A stretch of DNA of 64,000 bases from Auanema rhodensis (Eukaryota > Nematoda > Chromadorea > Rhabditida > Rhabditidae). Each line of letters begins with the position of its first letter. The stretch's first letter is position 1. A model generated the notes under the pieces. That model was not told the DNA's origin and did no database searches. It saw only the letters and a list, made by a program, of their open reading frames with translations. The stretch spans positions 4,526,001-4,590,000 of the forward strand of contig OZ059899.1 of assembly GCA_964057225.1 (NCBI GenBank). The letters are read 5' to 3'. This document shows, piece by piece, positions 13,301 to 28,300 of the stretch. The position numbers were made by a program, and so were the translations under genes.

Positions 13301-16300
13301 GTAGTATAGTGCATTCGATGCGGATTTTTAAGCTGCGTCGATCTGTGTTATCAGATTTGCGCTAGCTTAAAAATGCACCGAGATATCAACTGATATAAGT
13401 TCACACTTATATCCTCGATTTTCACCCTGAAGAATTAATTTTTTCGTTGAATAACATTGTCCATCGTGTTTGCCTTGAAAAATGGAATCTAAAAACATCT
13501 ACTTTTTGCTAAATTATTTTGAAATTTTTCGAAAAAATTTTTGTCAAAATGTTTTTGGAAGCAATGTTGAGTGTACATGGAAACTCAACATACACTAATG
13601 CATCATTTTTCAAACGATCATAACTAATTTTTGTATCAAGTGTTTCTCAATGTAGTATAGTGCATTCGATGCGGATTTTTAAGCTGCGTCGATCTGTGTT
13701 ATCAGATTTGCGCTAGCTTAAAAATGCACCGAGATATCAACTGATATATGTTCACACTTATATCCTCGATTTTCACCCTGAAGAATCAATTTTTTCATTG
13801 AATAACATTGTCCATCGTCTTTGCCTTGAAAGAAGAAATCTAAAAACATCTACTTTTTGCTAAATTATTTTGAAATTTTTCGAAAAAATTTTTGTCAAAA
13901 TGTTTTTGGAAGCAATGTTGAGTGTACATGGAAACTCAACATACACTAATGCATCATTTTTCAAACGATCATAACTGATTTTTGTATTAAGCGTTTCTCA
14001 ATGTAGTATAGTGCATTCGATGCGGATTTTTAAGCTGCGTCGATCTGTGTTATCAGATTTGCGCTAGCTTAAAAATGCACCGAGATATCAACTGATATAA
14101 GTTCACACTTATATCCTCGATTTTCACCCTGAAGAATCAATTTTTTCGTTGAATAACATTGTCCATCGTCTTTGCCTTGAAAAAAGGAATCTAGAAGCAT
14201 CTACTTTTTGCTAAATTATTTTGAAATTTTTCGAAAAAATTTTTGTCAAAATGTTTTTGGAAGCAATGTTGAGTGTACATGGAAACTCAACATACACTAA
14301 TGCATCATTTTTCAAACGATCATAACTGATTTTTGTATTAAGCGTTTCTCAATGTAGTATAGTGCATTCGATGCGGATTTTTAAGCTGCGTCGATCTGTG
14401 TTATCAGATTTGCGCTAGCTTAAAAATGCACCGAGATATCAACTGATATATGTTCACACTTATATCCTCGATTTTCACCCTGAAGAATCAATTTTTTCAT
14501 TGAATAACATTGTCCATCGTCTTTGCCTTGAAAAAAGAAATCTAAAAACATCTACTTTTTGCTAAATTATTTTGAAATTTTTCGAAAAAATTTTTGTCAA
14601 AATGTTTTTGGAAGCAATGTTGAGTGTACATGGAAACTCAACATACACTAATGCATCATTTTTCAAACGATCATAACTGAATTTTGTATTAAGCGTTTCT
14701 CAATGTAGTATAGTGCATTCGATGCGGATTTTTAAGCTGCGTCGATCTGTGTTATCAGATTTGCGCTAGCTTAAAAATGCACCGAGATATCAACTGATAT
14801 ATGTTCACACTTATATCCTCGATTTTCACCCTGAAGAATCAATTTTTTCATTGAATAACATTGTCCATCGTCTTTGCCTTGAAAAAAGAAATCTAAAAAC
14901 ATCTACTTTTTGCTAAATTATTTTGAAATTTTTCGAAAAAATTTTTGTCAAAATGTTTTTGGAAGCAATGTTGAGTGTACATGGAAACTCAACATACACT
15001 AATGCATCATTTTTCAAACGATCATAACTGATTTTTGTATTAAGCGTTTCTCAATGTAGTATAGTGCATTCGATGCGGATTTTTAAGCTGCGTCGATCTG
15101 TGTTATCAGATTTGCGCTAGCTTAAAAATGCACCGAGATATCAACTGATATAAGTTCACACTTATATCCTCGATTTTCACCCTGAAGAATTAATTTTTTC
15201 GTTGAATAACATTGTCCATCGTGTTTGCCTTGAAAAATGGAATCTAAAAACATCTACTTTTTGCTAAATTATTTTGAAATTTTTCGAAAAAATTTTTGTC
15301 AAAATGTTTTTGGAAGCAATGTTGAGTGTACATGGAAACTCAACATACACTAATGCATCATTTTTCAAACGATCATAACTAATTTTTGTATCAAGTGTTT
15401 CTCAATGTAGTATAGTGCATTCGATGCGGATTTTTAAGCTGCGTCGATCTGTGTTATCAGATTTGCGCTAGCTTAAAAATGCACCGAGATATCAACTGAT
15501 ATATGTTCACACTTATATCCTCGATTTTCACCCTGAAGAATCAATTTTTTCATTGAATAACATTGTCCATCGTCTTTGCCTTGAAAGAAGAAATCTAAAA
15601 ACATCTACTTTTTGCTAAATTATTTTGAAATTTTTCGAAAAAATTTTTGTCAAAATGTTTTTGGAAGCAATGTTGAGTGTACATGGAAACTCAACATACA
15701 CTAATGCATCATTTTTCAAACGATCATAACTGATTTTTGTATTAAGCGTTTCTCAATGTAGTATAGTGCATTCGATGCGGATTTTTAAGCTGCGTCGATC
15801 TGTGTTATCAGATTTGCGCTAGCTTAAAAATGCACCGAGATATCAACTGATATATGTTCACACTTATATCCTCGATTTTCACCCTGAAGAATCAATTTTT
15901 TCATTGAATAACATTGTCCATCGTCTTTGCCTTGAAAAAAGAAATCTAAAAACATCTACTTTTTGCTAAATTATCTTGAAATTTTTCGAAAAAATTTTTG
16001 TCAAAATGTTTTTGGAAGCAATGTTGAGTGTACATGGAAACTCAACATACACTAATGCATCATTTTTCAAACGATCATAACTGATTTTTGTATTAAGCGT
16101 TTCTCAATGTAGTATAGTGCATTCGATGCGGATTTTTAAGCTGCGTCGATCTGTGTTATCAGATTTGCGCTAGCTTAAAAATGCACCGAGATATCAACTG
16201 ATATAAGTTCACACTTATATCCTCGATTTTCACCCTGAAGAATTAATTTTTTCGTTGAATAACATTGTCCATCGTCTTTGCCTTGAAAAATGGAATCTAA

Positions 16301-19300
16301 AAACATCTACTTTTTGCTAAATTATTTTGAAATTTTTCGAAAAAATTTTTGTCAAAATGTTTTTGGAAGCAATGTTGAGTGTACATGGAAACTCAACATA
16401 CACTAATGCATCATTTTTCAAACGATCATAACTAATTTTTGTATCAAGTGTTTCTCAATGTAGTATAGTGCATTCGATGCGGATTTTTAAGCTGCGTCGA
16501 TCTGTGTTATCAGATTTGCGCTAGCTTAAAAATGCACCGAGATATCAACTGATATATGTTCACACTTATATCCTCGATTTTCACCCTGAAGAATCAATTT
16601 TTTCATTGAATAACATTGTCCATCGTCTTTGCCTTGAAAGAAGAAATCTAAAAACATCTACTTTTTGCTAAATTATTTTGAAATTTTTCGAAAAAATTTT
16701 TGTCAAAATGTTTTTGGAAGCAATGTTGAGTGTACATGGAAACTCAACATACACTAATGCATCATTTTTCAAACGATCATAACTGATTTTTGTATTAAGC
16801 GTTTCTCAATGTAGTATAGTGCATTCGATGCGGATTTTTAAGCTGCGTCGATCTGTGTTATCAGATTTGCGCTAGCTTAAAAATGCACCGAGATATCAAC
16901 TGATATATGTTCACACTTATATCCTCGATTTTCACCCTGAAGAATCAATTTTTTCATTGAATAACATTGTCCATCGTCTTTGCCTTGAAAAAAGAAATCT
17001 AAAAACATCTACTTTTTGCTAAATTATCTTGAAATTTTTCGAAAAAATTTTTGTCAAAATGTTTTTGGAAGCAATGTTGAGTGTACATGGAAACTCAACA
17101 TACACTAATGCATCATTTTTCAAACGATCATAACTGATTTTTGTATTAAGCGTTTCTCAATGTAGTATAGTGCATTCGATGCGGATTTTTAAGCTGCGTC
17201 GATCTGTGTTATCAGATTTGCGCTAGCTTAAAAATGCACCGAGATATCAACTGATATATGTTCACACTTATATCCTCGATTTTCACCCTGAAGAATCAAT
17301 TTTTTCATTGAATAACATTGTCCATCGTCTTTGCCTTGAAAAAAGAAATCTAAAAACATCTACTTTTTGCTAAATTATTTTGAAATTTTTCGAAAAAATT
17401 TTTGTCAAAATGTTTTTGGAAGCAATGTTGAGTGTACATGGAAACTCAACATACACTAATGCATCATTTTTCAAACGATCATAACTGAATTTTGTATTAA
17501 GCGTTTCTCAATGTAGTATAGTGCATTCGATGCGGATTTTTAAGCTGCGTCGATCTGTGTTATCAGATTTGCGCTAGCTTAAAAATGCACCGAGATATCA
17601 ACTGATATATGTTCACACTTATATCCTCGATTTTCACCCTGAAGAATCAATTTTTTCATTGAATAACATTGTCCATCGTCTTTGCCTTGAAAAAAGAAAT
17701 CTAAAAACATCTACTTTTTGCTAAATTATTTTGAAATTTTTCGAAAAAATTTTTGTCAAAATGTTTTTGGAAGCAATGTTGAGTGTACATGGAAACTCAA
17801 CATACACTAATGCATCATTTTTCAAACGATCATAACTGATTTTTGTATTAAGCGTTTCTCAATGTAGTATAGTGCATTCGATGCGGATTTTTAAGCTGCG
17901 TCGATCTGTGTTATCAGATTTGCGCTAGCTTAAAAATGCACCGAGATATCAACTGATATAAGTTCACACTTATATCCTCGATTTTCACCCTGAAGAATTA
18001 ATTTTTTCGTTGAATAACATTGTCCATCGTCTTTGCCTTGAAAAATGGAATCTAAAAACATCTACTTTTTGCTAAATTATTTTGAAATTTTTCGAAAAAA
18101 TTTTTGTCAAAATGTTTTTGGAAGCAATGTTGAGTGTACATGGAAACTCAACATACACTAATGCATCATTTTTCAAACGATCATAACTAATTTTTGTATC
18201 AAGTGTTTCTCAATGTAGTATAGTGCATTCGATGCGGATTTTTAAGCTGCGTCGATCTGTGTTATCAGATTTGCGCTAGCTTAAAAATGCACCGAGATAT
18301 CAACTGATATATGTTCACACTTATATCCTCGATTTTCACCCTGAAGAATCAATTTTTTCATTGAATAACATTGTCCATCGTCTTTGCCTTGAAAGAAGAA
18401 ATCTAAAAACATCTACTTTTTGCTAAATTATTTTGAAATTTTTCGAAAAAATTTTTGTCAAAATGTTTTTGGAAGCAATGTTGAGTGTACATGGAAACTC
18501 AACATACACTAATGCATCATTTTTCAAACGATCATAACTGATTTTTGTATTAAGCGTTTCTCAATGTAGTATAGTGCATTCGATGCGGATTTTTAAGCTG
18601 CGTCGATCTGTGTTATCAGATTTGCGCTAGCTTAAAAATGCACCGAGATATCAACTGATATAAGTTCACACTTATATCCTCGATTTTCACCCTGAAGAAT
18701 TAATTTTTTCGTTGAATAACATTGTCCATCGTCTTTGCCTTGAAAAATGGAATCTAAAAACATCTACTTTTTGCTAAATTATTTTGAAATTTTTCGAAAA
18801 AATTTTTGTCAAAATGTTTTTGGAAGCAATGTTGAGTGTACATGGAAACTCAACATACACTAATGCATCATTTTTCAAACGATCATAACTAATTTTTGTA
18901 TCAAGTGTTTCTCAATGTAGTATAGTGCATTCCATGCGGATTTTTAAGCTGCGTCGATCTGTGTTATCAGATTTGCGCTAGCTTAAAAATGCACCGAGAT
19001 ATCAACTGATATATGTTCACACTTATATCCTCGATTTTCACCCTGAAGAATCAATTTTTTCATTGAATAACATTGTCCATCGTCTTTGCCTTGAAAAAAG
19101 AAATCTAAAAACATCTACTTTTTGCTAAATTATTTTGAAATTTTTCGAAAAAATTTTTGTCAAAATGTTTTTGGAAGCAATGTTGAGTGTACATGGAAAC
19201 TCAACATACACTAATGCATCATTTTTCAAACGATCATAACTGATTTTTGTATTAAGCGTTTCTCAATGTAGTATAGTGCATTCGATGCGGATTTTTAAGC

Positions 19301-22300
19301 TGCGTCGATCTGTGTTATCAGATTTGCGCTAGCTTAAAAATGCACCGAGATATCAACTGATATATGTTCACACTTATATCCTCGATTTTCACCCTGAAGA
19401 ATCAATTTTTTCATTGAATAACATTGTCCATCGTCTTTGCCTTGAAAAAAGAAATCTAAAAACATCTACTTTTTGCTAAATTATTTTGAAATTTTTCGAA
19501 AAAATTTTTGTCAAAATGTTTTTGGAAGCAATGTTGAGTGTACATGGAAACTCAACATACACTAATGCATCATTTTTCAAACGATCATAACTGAATTTTG
19601 TAATAAGCGTTTCTCAATGTAGTATAGTGCATTCGATGCGGATTTTTAAGCTGCGTCGATCTGTGTTATCAGATTTGCGCTAGCTTAAAAATGCACCGAG
19701 ATATCAACTGATATATGTTCACACTTATATCCTCGATTTTCACCCTGAAGAATCAATTTTTTCATTGAATAACATTGTCCATCGTCTTTGCCTTGAAAAA
19801 AGAAATCTAAAAACATCTACTTTTTGCTAAATTATTTTGAAATTTTTCGAAAAAATTTTTGTCAAAATGTTTTTGGAAGCAATGTTGAGTGTACATGGAA
19901 ACTCAACATACACTAATGCATCATTTTTCAAACGATCATAACTGATTTTTGTATTAAGCGTTTCTCAATGTAGTATAGTGCATTCGATGCGGATTTTTAA
20001 GCTGCGTCGATCTGTGTTATCAGATTTGCGCTAGCTTAAAAATGCACCGAGATATCAACTGATATAAGTTCACACTTATATCCTCGATTTTCACCCTGAA
20101 GAATCAATTTTTTCGTTGAATAACATTGTCCATCGTCTTTGCCTTGAAAAAAGGAATCTAGAAGCATCTACTTTTTGCTAAATTATTTTGAAATTTTTCG
20201 AAAAAATTTTTGTCAAAATGTTTTTGGAAGCAATGTTGAGTGTACATGGAAACTCAACATACACTAATGCATCATTTTTCAAACGATCATAACTGATTTT
20301 TGTATTAAGCGTTTCTCAATGTAGTATAGTGCATTCGATGCGGATTTTTAAGCTGCGTCGATCTGTGTTATCAGATTTGCGCTAGCTTAAAAATGCACCG
20401 AGATATCAACTGATATATGTTCACACTTATATCCTCGATTTTCACCCTGAAGAATCAATTTTTTCATTGAATAACATTGTCCATCGTCTTTGCCTTGAAA
20501 AAAGAAATCTAAAAACATCTACTTTTTGCTAAATTATTTTGAAATTTTTCGAAAAAATTTTTGTCAAAATGTTTTTGGAAGCAATGTTGAGTGTACATGG
20601 AAACTCAACATACACTAATGCATCATTTTTCAAACGATCATAACTGATTTTTGTATTAAGCGTTTCTCAATGTAGTATAGTGCATTCGATGCGGATTTTT
20701 AAGCTGCGTCGATCTGTGTTATCAGATTTGCGCTAGCTTAAAAATGCACCGAGATATCAACTGATATATGTTCACACTTATATCCTCGATTTTCACCCTG
20801 AAGAATCAATTTTTTCATTGAATAACATTGTCCATCGTCTTTGCCTTGAAAAAAGAAATCTAAAAACATCTACTTTTTGCTAAATTATTTTGAAATTTTT
20901 CGAAAAAATTTTTGTCAAAATGTTTTTGGAAGCAATGTTGAGTGTACATGGAAACTCAACATACACTAATGCATCATTTTTCAAACGATCATAACTGATT
21001 TTTGTATTAAGCGTTTCTCAATGTAGTATAGTGCATTCGATGCGGATTTTTAAGCTGCGTCGATCTGTGTTATCAGATTTGCGCTAGCTTAAAAATGCAC
21101 CGAGATATCAACTGATATAAGTTCACACTTATATCCTCGATTTTCACCCTGAAGAATTAATTTTTTCGTTGAATAACATTGTCCATCGTCTTTGCCTTGA
21201 AAAATGGAATCTAAAAACATCTACTTTTTGCTAAATTATTTTGAAATTTTTCGAAAAAATTTTTGTCAAAATGTTTTTGGAAGCAATGTTGAGTGTACAT
21301 GGAAACTCAACATACACTAATGCATCATTTTTCAAACGATCATAACTAATTTTTGTATCAAGTGTTTCTCAATGTAGTATAGTGCATTCGATGCGGATTT
21401 TTAAGCTGCGTCGATCTGTGTTATCAGATTTGCGCTAGCTTAAAAATGCACCGAGATATCAACTGATATATGTTCACACTTATATCCTCGATTTTCACCC
21501 TGAAGAATCAATTTTTTCATTGAATAACATTGTCCATCGTCTTTGCCTTGAAAGAAGAAATCTAAAAACATCTACTTTTTGCTAAATTATTTTGAAATTT
21601 TTCGAAAAAATTTTTGTCAAAATGTTTTTGGAAGCAATGTTGAGTGTACATGGAAACTCAACATACACTAATGCATCATTTTTCAAACGATCATAACTGA
21701 ATTTTGTATTAAGCGTTTCTCAATGTAGTATAGTGCATTCGATGCGGATTTTTAAGCTGCGTCGATCTGTGTTATCAGATTTGCGCTAGCTTAAAAATGC
21801 ACCGAGATATCAACTGATATATGTTCACACTTATATCCTCGATTTTCACCCTGAAGAATCAATTTTTTCATTGAATAACATTGTCCATCGTCTTTGCCTT
21901 GAAAAAAGAAATCTAAAAACATCTACTTTTTGCTAAATTATTTTGAAATTTTTCGAAAAAATTTTTGTCAAAATGTTTTTGGAAGCAATGTTGAGTGTAC
22001 ATGGAAACTCAACATACACTAATGCATCATTTTTCAAACGATCATAACTGATTTTTGTATTAAGCGTTTCTCAATGTAGTATAGTGCATTCGATGCGGAT
22101 TTTTAAGCTGCGTCGATCTGTGTTATCAGATTTGCGCTAGCTTAAAAATGCACCGAGATATCAACTGATATAAGTTCACACTTATATCCTCGATTTTCAC
22201 CCTGAAGAATCAATTTTTTCGTTGAATAACATTGTCCATCGTCTTTGCCTTGAAAAAAGGAATCTAGAAGCATCTACTTTTTGCTAAATTATTTTGAAAT

Positions 22301-25300
22301 TTTTCGAAAAAATTTTTGTCAAAATGTTTTTGGAAGCAATGTTGAGTGTACATGGAAACTCAACATACACTAATGCATCATTTTTCAAACGATCATAACT
22401 GATTTTTGTATTAAGCGTTTCTCAATGTAGTATAGTGCATTCGATGCGGATTTTTAAGCTGCGTCGATCTGTGTTATCAGATTTGCGCTAGCTTAAAAAT
22501 GCACCGAGATATCAACTGATATATGTTCACACTTATATCCTCGATTTTCACCCTGAAGAATCAATTTTTTCATTGAATAACATTGTCCATCGTCTTTGCC
22601 TTGAAAAAAGAAATCTAAAAACATCTACTTTTTGCTAAATTATTTTGAAATTTTTCGAAAAAATTTTTGTCAAAATGTTTTTGGAAGCAATGTTGAGTGT
22701 ACATGGAAACTCAACATACACTAATGCATCATTTTTCAAACGATCATAACTGATTTTTGTATTAAGCGTTTCTCAATGTAGTATAGTGCATTCGATGCGG
22801 ATTTTTAAGCTGCGTCGATCTGTGTTATCAGATTTGCGCTAGCTTAAAAATGCACCGAGATATCAACTGATATAAGTTCACACTTATATCCTCGATTTTC
22901 ACCCTGAAGAATTAATTTTTTCGTTGAATAACATTGTCCATCGTCTTTGCCTTGAAAAATGGAATCTAAAAACATCTACTTTTTGCTAAATTATTTTGAA
23001 ATTTTTCGAAAAAATTTTTGTCAAAATGTTTTTGGAAGCAATGTTGAGTGTACATGGAAACTCAACATACACTAATGCATCATTTTTCAAACGATCATAA
23101 CTAATTTTTGTATCAAGTGTTTCTCAATGTAGTATAGTGCATTCGATGCGGATTTTTAAGCTGCGTCGATCTGTGTTATCAGATTTGCGCTAGCTTAAAA
23201 ATGCACCGAGATATCAACTGATATATGTTCACACTTATATCCTCGATTTTCACCCTGAAGAATCAATTTTTTCATTGAATAACATTGTCCATCGTCTTTG
23301 CCTTGAAAGAAGAAATCTAAAAACATCTACTTTTTGCTAAATTATTTTGAAATTTTTCGAAAAAATTTTTGTCAAAATGTTTTTGGAAGCAATGTTGAGT
23401 GTACATGGAAACTCAACATACACTAATGCATCATTTTTCAAACGATCATAACTGATTTTTGTATTAAGCGTTTCTCAATGTAGTATAGTGCATTCGATGC
23501 GGATTTTTAAGCTGCGTCGATCTGTGTTATCAGATTTGCGCTAGCTTAAAAATGCACCGAGATATCAACTGATATATGTTCACACTTATATCCTCGATTT
23601 TCACCCTGAAGAATCAATTTTTTCGTTGAATAACATTGTCCATCGTCTTTGCCTTGAAAAAAGGAATCTAGAAGCATCTACTTTTTGCTAAATTATTTTG
23701 AAATTTTTCGAAAAAATTTTTGTCAAAATGTTTTTGGAAGCAATGTTGAGTGTACATGGAAACTCAACATACACTAATGCATCATTTTTCAAACGATCAT
23801 AACTGATTTTTGTATTAAGCGTTTCTCAATGTAGTATAGTGCATTCGATGCGGATTTTTAAGCTGCGTCGATCTGTGTTATCAGATTTGCGCTAGCTTAA
23901 AAATGCACCGAGATATCAACTGATATATGTTCACACTTATATCCTCGATTTTCACCCTGAAGAATCAATTTTTTCATTGAATAACATTGTCCATCGTCTT
24001 TGCCTTGAAAGAAGAAATCTAAAAAGATCTACTTTTTGCTAAATTATTTTGAAATTTTTCGAAAAAATTTTTGTCAAAATGTTTTTGGAAGCAATGTTGA
24101 GTGTACATGGAAACTCAACATACACTAATGCATCATTTTTCAAACGATCATAACTGATTTTTGTATTAAGCGTTTCTCAATGTAGTATAGTGCATTCGAT
24201 GCGGATTTTTAAGCTGCGTCGATCTGTGTTATCAGATTTGCGCTAGCTTAAAAATGCACCGAGATATCAACTGATATATGTTCACACTTATATCCTCGAT
24301 TTTCACCCTGAAGAATCAATTTTTTCATTGAATAACATTGTCCATCGTCTTTGCCTTGAAAAAAGGAATCTAGAAGCATCTACTTTTTGCTAAATTATTT
24401 TGAAATTTTTCGAAAAAATTTTTGTCAAAATGTTTTTGGAAGCAATGTTGAGTGTACATGGAAACTCAACATACACTAATGCATCATTTTTCAAACGATC
24501 ATAACTGAATTTTGTATTAAGCGTTTCTCAATGTAGTATAGTGCATTCGATGCGGATTTTTAAGCTGCGTCGATCTGTGTTATCAGATTTGCGCTAGCTT
24601 AAAAATGCACCGAGATATCAACTGATATATGTTCACACTTATATCCTCGATTTTCACCCTGAAGAATCAATTTTTTCATTGAATAACATTGTCCATCGTC
24701 TTTGCCTTGAAAAAAGAAATCTAAAAACATCTACTTTTTGCTAAATTATTTTGAAATTTTTCGAAAAAATTTTTGTCAAAATGTTTTTGGAAGCAATGTT
24801 GAGTGTACATGGAAACTCAACATACACTAATGCATCATTTTTCAAACGATCATAACTGATTTTTGTATTAAGCGTTTCTCAATGTAGTATAGTGCATTCG
24901 ATGCGGATTTTTAAGCTGCGTCGATCTGTGTTATCAGATTTGCGCTAGCTTAAAAATGCACCGAGATATCAACTGATATAAGTTCACACTTATATCCTCG
25001 ATTTTCACCCTGAAGAATCAATTTTTTCATTGAATAACATTGTCCATCGTCTTTGCCTTGAAAAAAGAAATCTAAAAACATCTACTTTTTGCTAAATTAT
25101 TTTGAAATTTTTCGAAAAAATTTTTGTCAAAATGTTTTTGGAAGCAATGTTGAGTGTACATGGAAACTCAACATACACTAATGCATCATTTTTCAAACGA
25201 TCATAACTGAATTTTGTATTAAGCGTTTCTCAATGTAGTATAGTGCATTCGATGCGGATTTTTAAGCTGCGTCGATCTGTGTTATCAGATTTGCGCTAGC

Positions 25301-28300
25301 TTAAAAATGCACCGAGATATCAACTGATATATGTTCACACTTATATCCTCGATTTTCACCCTGAAGAATCAATTTTTTCATTGAATAACATTGTCCATCG
25401 TCTTTGCCTTGAAAAAAGAAATCTAAAAACATCTACTTTTTGCTAAATTATTTTGAAATTTTTCGAAAAAATTTTTGTCAAAATGTTTTTGGAAGCAATG
25501 TTGAGTGTACATGGAAACTCAACATACACTAATGCATCATTTTTCAAACGATCATAACTGATTTTTGTATTAAGCGTTTCTCAATGTAGTATAGTGCATT
25601 CGATGCGGATTTTTAAGCTGCGTCGATCTGTGTTATCAGATTTGCGCTAGCTTAAAAATGCACCGAGATATCAACTGATATAAGTTCACACTTATATCCT
25701 CGATTTTCACCCTGAAGAATCAATTTTTTCGTTGAATAACATTGTCCATCGTCTTTGCCTTGAAAAAAGGAATCTAGAAGCATCTACTTTTTGCTAAATT
25801 ATTTTGAAATTTTTCGAAAAAATTTTTGTCAAAATGTTTTTGGAAGCAATGTTGAGTGTACATGGAAACTCAACATACACTAATGCATCATTTTTCAAAC
25901 GATCATAACTGATTTTTGTATTAAGCGTTTCTCAATGTAGTATAGTGCATTCGATGCGGATTTTTAAGCTGCGTCGATCTGTGTTATCAGATTTGCGCTA
26001 GCTTAAAAATGCACCGAGATATCAACTGATATATGTTCACACTTATATCCTCGATTTTCACCCTGAAGAATCAATTTTTTCATTGAATAACATTGTCCAT
26101 CGTCTTTGCCTTGAAAAAAGAAATCTAAAAACATCTACTTTTTGCTAAATTATTTTGAAATTTTTCGAAAAAATTTTTGTCAAAATGTTTTTGGAAGCAA
26201 TGTTGAGTGTACATGGAAACTCAACATACACTAATGCATCATTTTTCAAACGATCATAACTGATTTTTGTATTAAGCGTTTCTCAATGTAGTATAGTGCA
26301 TTCGATGCGGATTTTTAAGCTGCGTCGATCTGTGTTATCAGATTTGCGCTAGCTTAAAAATGCACCGAGATATCAACTGATATATGTTCACACTTATATC
26401 CTCGATTTTCACCCTGAAGAATCAATTTTTTCATTGAATAACATTGTCCATCGTCTTTGCCTTGAAAAAAGAAATCTAAAAACATCTACTTTTTGCTAAA
26501 TTATTTTGAAATTTTTCGAAAAAATTTTTGTCAAAATGTTTTTGGAAGCAATGTTGAGTGTACATGGAAACTCAACATACACTAATGCATCATTTTTCAA
26601 ACGATCATAACTGAATTTTGTATTAAGCGTTTCTCAATGTAGTATAGTGCATTCGATGCGGATTTTTAAGCTGCGTCGATCTGTGTTATCAGATTTGCGC
26701 TAGCTTAAAAATGCACCGAGATATCAACTGATATATGTTCACACTTATATCCTCGATTTTCACCCTGAAGAATCAATTTTTTCATTGAATAACATTGTCC
26801 ATCGTCTTTGCCTTGAAAAAAGAAATCTAAAAACATCTACTTTTTGCTAAATTATTTTGAAATTTTTCGAAAAAATTTTTGTCAAAATGTTTTTGGAAGC
26901 AATGTTGAGTGTACATGGAAACTCAACATACACTAATGCATCATTTTTCAAACGATCATAACTGATTTTTGTATTAAGCGTTTCTCAATGTAGTATAGTG
27001 CATTCGATGCGGATTTTTAAGCTGCGTCGATCTGTGTTATCAGATTTGCGCTAGCTTAAAAATGCACCGAGATATCAACTGATATAAGTTCACACTTATA
27101 TCCTCGATTTTCACCCTGAAGAATCAATTTTTTCGTTGAATAACATTGTCCATCGTCTTTGCCTTGAAAAAAGGAATCTAGAAGCATCTACTTTTTGCTA
27201 AATTATTTTGAAATTTTTCGAAAAAATTTTTGTCAAAATGTTTTTGGAAGCAATGTTGAGTGTACATGGAAACTCAACATACACTAATGCATCATTTTTC
27301 AAACGATCATAACTGATTTTTGTATTAAGCGTTTCTCAATGTAGTATAGTGCATTCGATGCGGATTTTTAAGCTGCGTCGATCTGTGTTATCAGATTTGC
27401 GCTAGCTTAAAAATGCACCGAGATATCAACTGATATATGTTCACACTTATATCCTCGATTTTCACCCTGAAGAATTAATTTTTTCGTTGAATAACATTGT
27501 CCATCGTCTTTGCCTTGAAAAAAGGAATCTAGAAGCATCTACTTTTTGCTAAATTATTTTGAAATTTTTCGAAAAAATTTTTGTCAAAATGTTTTTGGAA
27601 GCAATGTTGAGTGTACATGGAAACTCAACATACACTAATGCATCATTTTTCAAACGATCATAACTGATTTTTGTATTAAGCGTTTCTCAATGTAGTATAG
27701 CGCATTCGATGCGGATTTTTAAGCTGCGTCGATCTGTGTTATCAGATTTGCGCTAGCTTAAAAATGCACCGAGATATCAACTGATATAAGTTCACACTTA
27801 TATCCTCGATTTTCACCCTGAAGAATCAATTTTTTCGTTGAATAACATTGTCCATCGTCTTTGCCTTGAAAAAAGGAATCTAGAAGCATCTACTTTTTGC
27901 TAAATTATTTTGAAATTTTTCGAAAAAATTTTTGTCAAAATGTTTTTGGAAGCAATGTTGAGTGTACATGGAAACTCAACATACACTAATGCATCATTTT
28001 TCAAACGATCATAACTGATTTTTGTATTAAGCGTTTCTCAATGTAGTATAGTGCATTCGATGCGGATTTTTAAGCTGCGTCGATCTGTGTTATCAGATTT
28101 GCGCTAGCTTAAAAATGCACCGAGATATCAACTGATATAAGTTCACACTTATATCCTCGATTTTCACCCTGAAGAATCAATTTTTTCGTTGAATAACATT
28201 GTCCATCGTCTTTGCCTTGAAAAAAGGAATCTAGAAGCATCTACTTTTTGCTAAATTATTTTGAAATTTTTCGAAAAAATTTTTGTCAAAATGTTTTTGG

